A DNA stretch of 64,000 bases from Tillandsia leiboldiana (GCA_029204045.2 CM055060.1:59244104-59308103); one strand, 5' to 3'. Shown: positions 23,906 to 37,076, numbered from the stretch's first letter. Numbers and translations are program-made. The notes: generated from the sequence alone by a model not told the origin.

Positions 23906-24576
23906 TGTTAGGATTTGATTATATTTATAGTTGAATTCTAGTTGGATTAAGATTAATATTTAAATCTTAAAGAGATAAGTTTGTTAAAATTTAAATATTA
24001 ATTAGAATAAAAATCTATTTAGATTAGGATTTGGATAGCTTTTGACATAAGCTATAAATATAGCATATGTGTTATTATTTTAAGGAGGTGTTAACGTGGT
24101 CACATCCATGGAAACGGTGGTGGTAATACCCATTAAGGTGGTGGGGGCTAGAATTTAGCCACACCCATATAGTGGTATCCACGCCCACGGTGGTGGTAAC
24201 ACCCATTGAGGTGGTGGAGGTTAGAATTTTACCACACCGATAGTCTTTTAAGTTTATAGAAGACGAGAGAAGGGTAAGAGAGATTCAGAAGGAGGACTCG
24301 AGTTGAAGCTGCTCTATTGCAGAAAAGGAGTCGGTGTAATTCTTCTCTTGGTTAATAAATCTTATTTCACCCGCATATTTTTTTCTATTGATTTTTTCTT
24401 CTCTTTGTCGTTGTATTGATTTCAGTTTTATTGAGAGGACAGATTTATGGTAAAAATTCGATTTGACGTTTCCGCTGCGGAATCCCAACTCTAGGCAGTA
24501 CCAGAGCGGATTGCAGTATCGAAGCGGATTGCGAATTCAGAGAATCTGGTATTGAAGAGTACCGAATTTTTCCAAC
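23906..24576 (+). repeat. 3' LTR of the Copia element
   Basis: TGTTAGG...CCAACA termini, 671 bp, with internal short repeats of a GGTGGTGG/CCACACCCAT type and a PBS-like internal GGCAGTACCAGAGC. The solo LTR at 44835-45484 is the inverted relative. Confidence 0.8.
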
Positions 24577-27500
24577 AGATAATTATTGAAAATACTGTGA
24601 AATTAACTCTTTTAGGTGAAAGGAAACTCTATATCCACAAAAGCCGGAATTATTAAAGATTTTTGAATAGCTACACATCTGAAAAATCCTTATCCAATGC
24701 AATTATTATTAGAATTGATAACTTCAATTTTTCCCTCTCATTCGATGACTGGAGATATCTGCTTCGATGAGACTATATACACTTCAGTAGTTTCATTAAT
24801 AGACGAGTCTAGAAGAACTTTGCTATACTTCAAGCGAAGAGTTTCACTCAATGAAGAGCATTTGATTGGACAATTCCACGGAGATATAACACTTGAAGTT
24901 TTATACAAGATTAGTATAAAGCACAGTGGATAATAAAAAAAAAAACAGTAGTTGATATTATAGAGAAATAAATGGCGAATTGGGGAAGGCCAATTAGCTT
25001 CTCTTTTTTTTTTTTTTTTTTTTTTATATGGCTATCTTTGTATTCATAACCACCTTAGGACCGATTAATGGATGTGGTTAGTCATGTTATTTGTATCAAT
25101 AAATCTAGCCCCATGGTAAACAAATTAAAATGAGAGAGAGTCAGAAAATACTAACAGGAATTTCAAAGCAAGAATGCATGTTGGATCCAAAATGAAATGC
25201 AAGAGGATATGTGGAGTATGTGCATTGTAAGTGCCAGACAGTTAATTAAGGTAACGTGGATTTGGTGTCTACCTTTTCCAATTTTCAAGTGCGTTGCTCC
25301 AGAATTTATAACAGAAAGCAATTAGAAAGCACAAGCCGGTTTAGAACTGCAATTTCGTCGGTATAATAGGAATAAACACATATCGACCACTAAAATGTTT
25401 ACCTATCTTCCAAAGCTTCTAAAAAGCTTTTGTCCTTTAATATGTTACAAAGAAAGTCACTCAAGTGCTGAGAGACTTGAAGAAAAATAAGCATGCATGC
25501 AACCTGTGGATGTAGTGTGCACAGAAGATAAAGCCAACTACTTTTTTCGACTTTGTGTAAACAAGATGCGACAAAACTAAGAGTGACAGATAGAGACAAT
25601 TACCAATGAGTTTGGAGGAGCAGAGACCATTGGAAACATTGCTAGGAGGAGAACCTTTTGAGCTGCTTTTGTTTCCATACATTGTAAGGGCTCATATATA
25701 AACTCCCCGAGAGCTATGCTCGTACTCTGACCAAATGCCACTTAAGAAGTAGAGATTTCGACCGTCCAAATATAAATATTATTTGTCAAAACTAGAATAT
25801 CTCTTGAAGCTTCCCTTCCCAATGGGATGTCGACGCGACGACACCTCAATTGAATAAGGCCTGCTTGGTTAGGAGACAACAGGGGGATATGATCTCTGCT
25901 CTATATATAACACAATAAAAGAGGGTTAGAAATGGTTGTTACGATCAAACCGTGTTTATCGTGTTACAACCAACCCTTGGAAAAACAACATCACTCATTT
26001 ATCACTTGCTGGGAATACCCGGTTGCTAATATAAAGTCGGCAATGCATGGCTCTTCGTATTGGTTGTTTCAGGTTCCAATCCAACCTGTCAACTTGTTAA
26101 GGTGTTATTCTCTAATGGCCGGTATGGAATCCTTCCGGTTTAAGAAGATAGGTAGGTAAAAGAAGAAAATTAAAAGCTTTAGAAAACCCTCAAGATTCTC
26201 CCTGCCAAACAAAGAAGATTTCGACAGGAAACCAATAAATGAGTCATCTACTTATCTATCCCAATTAATAAAACAGATAAGAGCACCTACCAACAAATAC
26301 TCCTTCCATATAGGGTTGCCAACTCCCACAAAGAGATATGTATATGGATTCAATGGTCCTCCCCTTTAGACAAGCTGTAATGCTCCAACCACTCCCAAGT
26401 AGTCGCCCTGTGGACCACTTAGCCTTTAATTCATTAATCAAGGACTGCAAAACTTGGCCACAGATACACAACTATGTTTACACATGCGCGCGAGCGCACA
26501 CACACACACACACACACATATAGATAGATATTTTTTTACACACACACACACACACACACACGGTCCTTTAGAAGGTTCATTTTAGAATAATCTAATAGTT
26601 GAGTTCCCTCATGTACTACAATACAACATCTGTACTTTATCTAAAAGTATGCGTCATGACATGCATCAATAAATGCCCCTCCACTTCTTTTCGTTCTTCC
26701 ATATTCTTTTTCTTTTTTGCCTTTAACCCTCTCCTTTTTATCCTTTTGCCTATTTATTTTCTAACAGTGATATTAATAGAGCTGGAATTTTTATTAATAG
26801 AGTAAGTTCATTAAATTTAGCATTTATATGATAAATTTATCAAATTCAACAAACCTATTCTGTCAACAACGATGGAGCATGTATTTTATTAACCAGGTTT
26901 TCTAATGACAACAATCATGCATAAACATGAGTATGAAAGAAAATCTTGACAGTGAAAGATCATGTGAACATGCGGCATGTTTGCAACCAGTCAACACCAA
27001 TAGGGACCTATGAAAGCATAAGGTGATGCAATTCATAGATTCATTGCATTGTGCTTCATGATTTCTGTGATACAATTAGCCTGCATAGCTATTTCAAATA
27101 ATTACTGTTAAATCACTAAATTGGAAGCTCAATGCTTAAAAAACACTCAGATATGTGAACAAAATTCTGTTATTTAAGGCTAAAAGAAAAATGCAAAGCA
27201 TTCCTCGCAAAGAGTCATATAATGTGGTTGTGTTAACATACCCATATAATCATGCTTATTTTAAGATGAGCAATGTAACATAATCCCCCACCATGTTATC
27301 TTTATATGTCGCTGATGTGTTGGCAGCTTTACGTGGCACTTAGAGTGTGTTTCTGAGCTAGTAAACTTTTTTGCCATAGGTACCAACACATTAGTACTTA
27401 CAAATATGCTATTAAGGAAAAAAACAAAGTATTTCTCTTTTAAAATAGGTTAGAGTTCAAGAGCTAGCATATATCTATCTCTACTATTTAGAAAAGATTA

Positions 27501-28510
27501 AGTTTTGTCGAGATTTTTTTTCCAAGAATGTCACTCTCCTTTAATCTATCGTCTATTCAGCAATGAGCAATTTCATCTGTTCTCTTGGTGATATGGTATT
27601 AGCAGCCGTTCAGCTTCCATTTTAAAAGTTAATTATAATGAAAAAAAAAAATATTCTATTGGATCAAAGCTAATGGATGAGATGCAGAATATCTACCATT
27701 TTTCATACAGAAATTGCCCTCACGATATTTCAATTTCTGCATAAAATTCAACTCCCTGAAAATTATTTCGCACCTGGTGTATGATTTTATATCAATATGC
27801 ATTGAATGATTGCACCGCGTCGGGTCTATAAGTGCACCCGGTTCATGAAAGTATTTTTGGATTAGCATTCCTCGGAAATCAACGAACTGCCAAATATGCA
27901 CTTCCCCAAGTTTGATATTTTCAAACATGGTGATCTCCATTTTCTTTCTGAAACTCATTCACCGTATTATCTCACTCCATGCCTCTTTCCCGTCTCCTTC
28001 CTCTCAGGCCACCCCAATCTCCAAACTCATGTACACCATCCCCCCACCTCCACATTTCTTGATCCTTATCTGCCAAAGGGCAAGTGTCCGGAAATCCCAA
28101 ACTGTTGTAACAATTCCAACAATTTGATGCAATCTCAAATTCTGTATGACATAGACAGCATGATTGTGTTTATTCACAGCTATTGTCTACTCAAAATAAA
28201 CTAACCTATTACCCAATAAATTTCTAGGAGAATCCTTATACTCTCTATTACCCAATAAATTTCTAAGAGAATCCTCATACTCTTTATTGTAGGCTAATTA
28301 CATTAACTACTATTCTTTTTCTTTTTCTTTCAAAGCTCTAATCAAAGCAGTTATCACCTTAGCATCTTTGTGTTCATAAAAGAGTTACGTCCAGTATCTC
28401 AATTCTCAGTTGATGACGCTACAACTTCTCATTTCAGTAGCTATAATAGAATCCAATAAAATATATTATAAATTCCAAGAAGATACCTTACAGAAGTGGA
28501 TCTTACTTAC
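24577..28510. other. Intergenic DNA with no confident gene
   Basis: Moderately AT-rich. (CA)n tracts occur near 26500-26562. A weak minus-strand two-exon candidate is listed separately at 25406-25682. Other ORFs here (25932-26159, 27656-27958) lack domains and codon character. Confidence 0.5.
25406..25682 (-). CDS. Weak candidate exons, unidentified
   Basis: A minus-strand ATG at 25682 opens MYGNKSSSKGSPPSNV and reaches a possible donor (ATTG/gtaatt) at about 25602. An in-phase continuation VSQHLSDFLCNILKDKSFLE then EALEDR, bounded by cttcaag/ and /GTAAAC, lies at about 25474-25406. A TATATA motif is 10-20 bp upstream of the ATG, too close to be its core promoter. No family recognised and no further exon found. 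It may be spurious. Confidence 0.2.
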
Positions 28511-29080
28511 AGTAACCTTCTGGATGCTCCTGAACAAAGGAAACATGATTTCAATCCCTATCTTTGGCCGCAATGATTGCAGGAGCTCCGCCGTACAATC
28601 GGGCCTCCGCATTTTCATCACAGCAAGAGGGAACTGATCCAGGGAGAGACAAGAGAGAGATTAGTCCAATAAACATTAATCGAGTTTTTATTTGATAATC
28701 AATTATTCCAACAATTAAACGCAAACCCAAGTTGCTGCAATTTAAACCATTACGCATTTTATTCCCCCAACGTTCTAAACAACAAGCAAACTAACAATTG
28801 CCCCATGTAATTCTAAGAGACTATTGTTTTGAAATTCGCAAATGCAGATATTGAGCTTAGACTACTCACAGCAAATATCACATCATCCACATCCAAAATT
28901 ACCTCCAAAATCTAACTTCTCAGTCAAAGTCGATGACACTGCAATTTCTAATATAATCGGACATAATCGAACACCAAGAAAAGATATCGAGCATTCCAAA
29001 ATCCAAGAAAGACAACTCACAGAAGCTATGGGATCTTCCTTTGTCTTAACATTTGGAAGTTCTTTATCTCCGATTGCCAT
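28511..29080 (-). CDS. Start of an unidentified gene (two exons readable)
   Basis: Minus strand. The ATG at 29080 opens MAIGDKELPNVKTKEDPIAS, ending at a good donor TCT/GTGAGT (exon 29080-29021). Acceptor ggatcag at 28634 starts exon 28633-28511, FPLAVMKMRRPDCTAELLQS and LRPKIGIEIMFPLFRSIQKVT, ending ACT/GTAAGT. Both junctions are phase 0. The leader is long, with an upstream minus-strand ORF of 56 codons from ATG 29361 to stop at 29191 and a TATATAAG motif at about 29473-29481. I could not find the next exon, so it may be a truncated gene or one with a long intron. Family not recognised. It is divergent from CLC-f. Confidence 0.45.
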
Positions 29081-29472
29081 GATCGCACACGCTCTACCGT
29101 ACAAATCGATCCCTCTAATGCTCCGCGGTGTCCGAGAAACCCTAACCAAGTTTCCCACCAGAATCGAACAAATACAAGCAACAGAATCGTTTAATTCTTC
29201 ATCAAAAAACCCTTCGATCCACGAAAACCAAATCCAAAACTCAAAAGAGAGAGAAAGGAAACGAGAACCGGATTGGATCGCCCAAATCCCTCGCTAGGGA
29301 AACAGGATCTTGAGGCTTCGCTATGAGATCCGGCAACAATGGCGACCGTGCGGCGGCGCATCCACCACCTCCGCCACCGTCCCCGGCGCCGGCGACCTCT
29401 CCGCCGCAAAAGATATCTTACGAACGCAGCGCGATCGAGACGCTCAACTCTGAGGATGGCTCGGTGGGGGAA

Positions 29473-29481
29473 CTTATATAG
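29473..29481 (-). promoter_or_regulatory. TATA box candidate for the divergent unidentified gene
   Basis: TATATAAG on the minus strand (CCTATATAAGTTCC), about 390 bp upstream of the presumed ATG at 29080 and just upstream of a GC-rich leader. Confidence 0.4.
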
Positions 29482-29499
29482 GACTCCAACGGCTGAGCC

Positions 29500-30560
29500 G
29501 ATCGTCGGTAAAATTGTACTGAGCCCCTCAAACTATAGACTATTTTCTATAAAAGAAGCTGCAACTTTATAATATTTTCTTGATTTTTATTTTTTTTATT
29601 TGAATTATTCTAGTTGGTTAGTTTAAATATTTTTAAATTTTAAAAAAGTGAAAATTTTTGTTACCCATTTTCCGTTTATTAGTGTAATTTTATTTCATTA
29701 AAAAATCATTAAATAATTAAATTTGATGAAATTATTGATGTATTTCATAAATTCTTGTTTTAATTTACTATATGCTGTTTAAATAAAAAAAAGAAGAAGT
29801 TAATCTGTGTCAATTAAAAATAGAGCAATATTATCCGTAAATAAAAAATTAGGTGTATGATTTATATTTGGTGACTAGTAAAATTTGATTTATATTTGGT
29901 GACTAGTAAAATTTACTTTATCCTGAAATAGGTGAAATATACATCATATACTCGATATCGGCTGATTAAAAATATATTTATGAGCTAGTTAAAGAAAAGG
30001 TCTATAATTTTGTTAGCCACCAATCATGAATCTTGTTGAAAAAATGAGGACAGATGAAGTGGATTTGATATGATGATGGAGAGGATGAATCATAATTTTA
30101 TTACTATAATAATATTGATAAATATATGAGAAATATATATTATCATTGAAAGTTGTAAGTGTGGTTAAATATTTTGAATGAAATAGCGTATTTTGACTTT
30201 CAAATTAAATTTTTAACTATTTAGTTAAATCGTAAATGTTAAGATTTTTTAATAAAAGAAAAATAATTTTTTATAATTTATTATATAAATAATTTTTTAT
30301 ATTTTATTAATTATTATCACATAATTTATATGGACATTCAATGTCCAATTTAATAGTGTCCTTAAGAAGCAACAAGAAAGGTCCAAATCAACACAAGCTG
30401 TTGGGAAAAAGACGACAAGAAGTTGAAGGATCATTTTAAAAAATTTCGCATGTTGGAAAATTATTAGCTGCTCAATGAATCGGTTAACGTAACTCTTCTC
30501 GTAATTAGCTGCACCCTCGACTCCCTCTCGACGCATGCGCTTTCCCGCTCCTCCCATACT
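29500..30560. other. AT-rich intergenic region between divergent genes
   Basis: No gene. A 28-bp segment (ATTTATATTTGGTGACTAG...) is tandemly duplicated at about 29868-29922. Confidence 0.5.
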
Positions 30561-30564
30561 ATGT

Positions 30565-30575
30565 GTATATATATT
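30565..30575 (+). promoter_or_regulatory. TATA box candidate for CLC-f
   Basis: GTATATATATT about 230 bp upstream of the CLC-f ATG. The leader between them contains the telo-box AAACCCTAA at 30744-30752. Confidence 0.4.
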
Positions 30576-30743
30576 GAGAGAAATGCTCTACCGTTGAATA
30601 CGACCACTTTTTTTTTTTGTTTGGTTTTTAAAAAAATGAAATAAACTTCGCCCTGTTTCTCCCTCTCCCTAAATCCGAGCGATCGCATCGCGAGATCTCC
30701 TACGCAGCTACGCTTCCTCGATCCGATCCCTAATTCAACGTCG

Positions 30744-30752
30744 AAACCCTAA
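30744..30752 (+). promoter_or_regulatory. Telo-box (AAACCCTAA) in the CLC-f leader
   Basis: Exact AAACCCTAA 45 bp before the start codon, a motif often found near start sites of broadly expressed plant genes. Confidence 0.5.
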
Positions 30753-30797
30753 TCAATGCGAGAATCCTAGGGCTTCTCCAACGCGGAGGGCGCGCCC

Positions 30798-33700
30798 ATG
30801 TCGGGGGGCGACTTCGAGTTCGGGGGCGATCGGAGGGCCGTCGTCAGATCCGCCCCCTCCTCCTCCTCCGATCCCGATCCGGAGACGCCAACTGCGGCGG
30901 CGACGGCGGCGGCAATGGCGGTGGCGCCGCCGCGGACGCCGACGTCGGCGAGGAGGAGCGGCGTCGGAGACGTGTTGAGGCACCTCGACCGGGGGTTGTC
31001 GAACCGGGGCCTGGTCCGGCGCCACCTGGACCGCGGGGGCTCGCACGTCCCGGTCATTGACAGATCAACGGACGATCTCGGCGACGGAGCGCCGCCGGAG
31101 TGGGCGCTGCTGCTGATCGGGTGCCTTCTCGGCCTCGCCACCGGTATCTGCGTCGCCGCCTTCAATCGCGGGGTGAGATTCGTCTTTTCCCGATCCCTAT
31201 CGAAGTTTATTTCACTCTTAGTTTTGTTCTTGGTTTCCTTTACTATTGGGAACAATTAATTAGGAATGTTATTCATCTTTCTTATGCAGCGTCAGTATGT
31301 TTATTTAGTATATCGACTCTACAAATTAAATGCAAGATTATCCCGACATAATTAGTTTACCATAGAAACCTTTTATGTTTCAACCTGTTATCAATTTACC
31401 ATGAGATTTTTATGTACCATCATTGCGATTGCTGATACTTAGTATGCTTCTTCAAATCGGCTATTACTTTTTCTTCCCTGAATTTTGCTATGTTCTCAAA
31501 TTTGAGACCGCAAGATTCTTAAAATTTTCATAATAAGACGGAAGCATTTGACTTGAGTTCTGTTATAGGTGTATGTCATACATGAATGGGCATGGGCGGG
31601 TACTCCCAACGAGGGCGCCGCTTGGCTTCGCCTGCAGAGGCTAGCTGATACTTGGCATAGGATTCTACTGATCCCTGTTACAGGAGGAGTTGTTGTAGGC
31701 ATGATGCATGGTCTGCTTGAGATATTCGAGCAGATTAAGCAGTCTAGATCTACACGAAGGGATGGTATTGATTTTCTTGCGGGAATTTTCCCGACGATAA
31801 AGGCCGTCCAGGCTGCAGTTTCTTTAGGTACAGGTTGTTCGTTAGGGCCAGAGGGGCCGAGTGTTGAAATCGGCAAATCGTGTGCTAAGGGGTGCTCGGA
31901 AATGATGGAGAATAATAGAGAAAGAAGGATTGCTCTCATTGCAGCTGGCGCTGCTGCTGGAATTGCTTCAGGTGTGGCTTAATTAGTTATAATCTTTAAT
32001 CTTTTAATGTCCTTTCTATGTGTTGAAAAGCTTAAAACTATTTCGTTGTAAAAAAATGTAGAATAAATATTGTTTTGTATAATCATCAAATATTGGAAAA
32101 CTGTCCCGCTTGCTTTGCATTAGAAACTAAAAGCTAGTCATATGAAGAATAGTTTGATTAAGTTTATGCATGTTATGCAGTAACAAGCTATTCTTGCATC
32201 CATCCTGTTATCTTGTTGACTTCCAGTTGTTATGCGGGGTTTGGAAAATATTCTTATTCGTCAATAATTCCTAATTTGGCATTTTGTCCTGTTTAACTTT
32301 ATTGTGGTGATTGAGAGCACTATAAAATATCAATAATTCCTAATTTGGCTTGTTCTTTATTAGTGTCTTTTTTCTTTTTTCTTTTTTTATATCCCCCAGA
32401 AAATATTCTAATTCCTAGGTAGTGCCTTGTTCCTAATTTGCCTTATTCTTTATTAGGTTCATGATCTTTTTATATTTCTTTATTCTAACGTTTGATTTTG
32501 GTTTCATTTTAATTTTTCTTTTCAGGTTTTAATGCAGCAGTTGCTGGCTGCTTCTTTGCAATTGAAACTGTATTAAGGCCACTTCGAGCAGAAAACTCTC
32601 CTCCCTTCACAACTGCCATGATTATATTGGCATCTGTTATATCATCTACAGTGTCAAATGTTTTACTTGGAGAGAAGCCAGCCTTTATTGTCCCGACGTA
32701 TGAACTAAAATCTGCTGCCGGTATTTTATCTTATTCTAACCCGACTTAGTGCTGTCAGTGGTAGTTGACTTGTACAGAGACATGCCGTTATTGCTGAAAA
32801 AGAAGCCGCAATCTTCTCTATCTAGTCATTTTTGTCATGTGAAATAATTTAATGACCTAAGAAGCCACAATAAGTTTGATAAATCTTTGTGACTTCTTTT
32901 GGAGTGCTTACTGGACTTGCATTATCTCTTTTCAGTTATTTAGAGGGCATCTATATCTGTGTTGGTCGTTTCCATCATGATTGATGTTTTGATTGGTACT
33001 TAAATCACTTGCATCAGGGCTTGATCTTAGGGCATGTTCAAAGATGCAATACCGTTATCCTTTTTTATTGAAGAATTATTTTCTTCCGGTTCACAACATC
33101 TGAAAGCTTGAAAGTTCAAGTATTTAGCTCGCAGATGTTGTTGGGCTTCGTTTCCTTATGTACTATCTAAGCTAATCTTTGCAGGAAAACTTCTGAATCT
33201 TGGCTGCTAGATAGTAGATGCTGTCATAATTTATTATGTTTTACTACAAGAGAATCATGCTGATCTTTAATGTATAAGGTCGATGTGGAAGCTTGTGAAT
33301 ATTGGGTTACTTAGCATTTTTGCTTCACAATAATAGGGCAGTTTGGAGTAAAAATCCTTTAGACTAATTCCCTTTAAGATCATCAATTTTCAATGTTATT
33401 TTGAACATTCTCTAGTTTAAGTTAAGCGGATTTGAGTCTCTATCTAATTTTCCTTCCTTTCAGAACTACCCCTATATCTCATCCTAGGCATGCTGTGTGG
33501 GGCAGTAAGTGTTGCTTTCAGTCGTTTGGCAGTTTGGTTCACAAAATTTTTTGAGTACATAAAAGAAAAGTTTGGTCTTCCTGCCGTCATATGCCCTGCT
33601 TTGGGTGGTTTGGGAGCAGGTTTGATAGCTCTCAAATATCCTGGAATACTATACTGGGGATTCACCAATGTTGAAGAAATTCTACATACAGGAAAAAGTG

Positions 33701-35946
33701 CTTCTGCCCCTGGAATCTGGCTACTAACCCAGCTTGCCGGGGCAAAAGTAGTGGCTACTTCTCTTTGCAAGGGCTCTGGTCTTGTAGGCGGTCTTTATGC
33801 TCCGAGCTTGATGATAGGTGCTGCTGTCGGTGCTGTTTTTGGAGGCTTAGCAGCAGAAGTAATTAATTCAGCCATTCCGGGTAATGCTGCTGTTGCACAG
33901 CCACAAGCCTACGCGCTGGTAGATTTCTGAATCAGTTAGGTTCAACGAATGAAATAAATTTTGTGCATCTAACATTTATCAAATTTTTTTATCCATGCAG
34001 GTGGGAATGGCTGCTACCCTAGCTTCAGTTTGTTCAGTTCCTTTGACCTCAGTATTGCTTCTTTTTGAGTTGACAAAGGATTACAGAATTTTGCTTCCGC
34101 TCATGGTAAATATCAACATGCATACATGCATATCCTTTCGGTTAATCCTCATGAACAAGACCAAAAATAGAACAAAATGGAGGGCCAACGGTTCATCCTT
34201 ATAAATGTTGGCACCCAGCCCAAATACCTTCGTAATTATAACCAAGAAATGCTAATTATGGTGTCTTAATTAAAAACTTAATGTGCTCTGGAGTCTTATT
34301 AGATATTCATGATGCATCAAGTCTTGGACCTTAGTATAAAACTATGATTAAATTATGATATGTGATTTTTTGTTTAGCAGGCACTGAAAAACAGTGAAAT
34401 TTTATGTCTTATTGATTACAATGTACTCCACTATCAGTAGAAATATATGATCTGGAAACCTTCAAAGCACCATATTTAAAATTTTCAGGTTATTTGATTA
34501 TCACATATCAATATTGTTTTCCTTTTGACTTGAATGCCCTTTCCTGGTCTAAATATTGCATCATGAACCTTAATGTCATGCGTGACTGTTCATCTCTGGT
34601 ATTCACGATCAAGTCGTACAACCTTATGGATGCCTCTGAAATGAAGTCAGCAACCATAATGAAATGCTCTATTGCTTCTTGCTTGAGGTTATTTTGAAGC
34701 AACTTGAATATATATTGTCTGTTTTTTATGTTAACAGGGGGCTGTTGGGTTGGCAATATGGGTTCCTTCTGTTACAAACCAGCCCATGGACGAGCCATTA
34801 GAGTCAAGGCTACCTGGGCGAGGTTATTCTTCATTGATTTCTGCTGACGACAAAAATGAAGGTTTGTGGAGACGACCTGATAGAGGAGATGATCTTGAGC
34901 TTACTATGTTACGTACTGATACTCCCTACCATGAAACCTGTGATGAGGAAATGCTTCTGGATGACCTCAAGGTTTGGTGATCTTTCTTTGTAACTGGTTA
35001 TCATTTACTCACTTGAGTCAATATTCTTATCTGTGCAAGAGTATTGCTTTTGTGTGATAAGAAAATTTTATATTGCAATATTTTCTCAGGTATCTCAGGC
35101 GATGTCAAAGAACTACGTTAAAGTTGATCCGTCTGTCACAGTGAAGGAAGCTATAAAACTTATGCATGATAAGCAGCAACGTTGCGTTCTTGTTGTGGAT
35201 CATGAAGACTTTCTTGAAGGAATTCTTACTATAGGTGACATTCGTCGCAAAGGATTTGAATTATTTGTAGAGACTCCTCGCTCTCCTAAGGGAGATCCAC
35301 CTGTGTTAGATGTACGTAAGCTTTGGGGCTTCTCTGGGTTCAAAATAACTCTTCAAAATAACTATTTACTAGTGAAAAAGCATTCTTATTTGAAAGCGGC
35401 TTTGCAGGTGAACTCTTCTCTCATTTCCTCATGCCTTACTCGGGGCTTTCAGTATCGGGGGAGTGAACGTGGATTGTTGACCTGTTTCCCCGACACGGAT
35501 CTGACCATTGCTAAAGAGCTTATGGAGGCCAAAGGAATCAAGCAGTTGCCAGTGGTCAAGCGAGGTGGGTCCCTCAGAAATGACAGAAAACGGAGATTGA
35601 TTGCTCTTCTTCATTACGATTCAATTTCCCGCTGCCTACGGTTAGTAATAGTTGTTGCTTCATTTATGCATATTTTTTATGTTGAATTTCATTCACTTGT
35701 TTTCGGCTGCGCAAGCCTATGTTCACCATAGTATTTCTTTGAAATCTTTAGTGTGTTCATACTTCATAATGATTTTAACCTTTGTTCTTTTCTTTTCCTT
35801 CTTCTAAGTCTGTATGTGAATGTAATCATTTGATTAATTTTTTTGGCCAAACTTATTCATGTTTATACAGTGAGGAGGTCGAGCGTTGGAAGATTATCTA
35901 CCAAAGGAAAGAAGATTTTCATCAAATGTCAACTAATGGACATTGA
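30798..35946 (+). CDS. CLC-f: CLC-f type chloride channel/anion transporter
   Basis: Nine exons join in frame: 30798-31172, 31569-31971, 32526-32720, 33464-33918, 34001-34105, 34738-34971, 35090-35311, 35408-35640 and 35871-35946, giving 765 aa. All introns are GT-AG. A low-complexity cytosolic N-terminus (about 1-100) precedes the CLC membrane core. LGPEGPSVEIG carries the gating-glutamate equivalent E220. FNAAVAGCFFAIET aligns with the proton-pathway segment but has Thr (T274) where E. coli ClC-ec1 has E203. GSGLVGGLYAPSLMIGAAVG is the later pore signature. Two C-terminal CBS domains follow (about 590-660, VSQAMSKNYVKVDPSVTVKE; about 668-745). The family moves chloride or similar anions in endomembranes, and Arabidopsis CLC-f is reported at the Golgi. 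Length fits the family (Arabidopsis about 780). It converges on the WRKY gene. Confidence 0.93.
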
Positions 35947-37076
35947 AAGCAAAAGCGAAAGCAAAAGAAGATGAAACAACTTTGAATATGGAGCCTTCAA
36001 AGCACAAATTTTGAAAGCAACTTTGAATATGGAGAACTTCTCCATATTGGTTCATTCAGAGTTACTTTATTCCGCTGAACCTCACATCTCTACAATCAGA
36101 AAGAGACCAGGGACCTAGATCTGTGCATAATTGGCTGAGATGGAATTGAAGAACAAACTCTGGTCCAGTTATTCATAGGTACATCAGTTTATGTTTGTTA
36201 TTTTTTAGCTAGGTTTTTTTTCTTCTGCATTTGTGTATGTATAGAGTAGAAGAATATGTAATAATCGAGGGCTACACGTGCATAGGATAATGCCATTTCT
36301 TAAGCCCTTCAAAGTGAGCTGCTCAACATTTTTCTCCTGTTGTATTATTCATATTTGATGTGATTTTTCTGCTCATTGTTAGGACAACATGCACAATGTG
36401 TGGCGATTTCTTAGTATGTCAAGAATGTTGATTAGATATTTCTGGTTATGATTGTTATGAGAGAGCCAGGATTTAGACATCTTCCAACACTTGAACTAGA
36501 AAATCTCTCGTTTGAAAATGCTTCAATGTGTGGAAGATGCATCTTTTTCTTGGCTATTAGGTTTTACTTGCGGAAAAATGTTTCTGAGTGGGGGATTTTG
36601 TAACAGCACTTGTTATTATCCAAAATAGAAAGATTGCGCCCAGTTTCTTTGCGCAGTGAATAAGCCATTATTCTCTGCTATCTATAAACTTATTCCCCAG
36701 TAGCAGTTTCAGGATAGGGACATGGGATGATAAGCACTAGAGAGGCCAAGCAGTCGTAGGTTTATTTTTCGTTTCTTTCAGCATGTAAAAGAACACTTTT
36801 TCAGGCCACAATGACAATTCATCCTAGTTCTCTAAAAAAAAAAGTGTATTTTCCTGCAAAAAATGTTGCCTCACCATTTGATTCTCAGAGAATAAGGAAA
36901 ATACTTGATATCTTATCTTCTTTATCAAAATAAATAACACTGAATTTTAACTCGGAAATTATAAATGTTCTGCTATAGATGATTCTGCATTCTTTTTAAA
37001 TTAGTAAGACAGGTGCAGCAGAGAAGACAGCTTCTATCTCAGGTATTGTTGATCTCTCATTTTTCCTTTATTCATT
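35947..37076. other. 3' flank between convergent CLC-f and WRKY genes
   Basis: About 1.1 kb shared by the two 3' ends. No separate ORF is supported. 3' UTRs of both genes are expected here, but poly(A) sites cannot be fixed. Confidence 0.5.

Larger units (their letters stand above)
21863..24576 (+). mobile_element. Decayed, internally deleted Copia LTR retrotransposon
   Basis: The 3' LTR (23906-24576, 671 bp) runs from TGTTAGG to CCAACA and is preceded by a classic polypurine tract AAGGTGGAGA. A diverged 5' LTR starts at 21863 (TGGTAGG) and is followed collinearly to about 22481. The interior is only about 1.4 kb and holds gag, the start of protease and a short pre-integrase piece. Integrase core, reverse transcriptase and RNase H are missing. 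Flanks AATAA (21858-21862) and GATAA (24577-24581) may be an eroded 5-bp target duplication. The LTRs differ at many sites, so the insertion is old. Confidence 0.85.

Noticed and set aside
25932..26159. 75-codon plus-strand ORF with a TATATATAA motif about 35 bp upstream
   Set aside because: No domain, no conserved composition, and the TATA motif is too close to the ATG for a normal leader. Treated as chance.
27656..27958. 100-codon minus-strand ORF
   Set aside because: No recognisable family and no splice or promoter context; composition is compatible with chance.
29322..29480. Plus-strand 52-codon ORF starting MRSGNNGDRAAAHPP
   Set aside because: Lies in the GC-rich leader of the divergent minus-strand gene. 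The proline/alanine-rich translation is what GC-rich DNA gives by chance, and there is no downstream exon.
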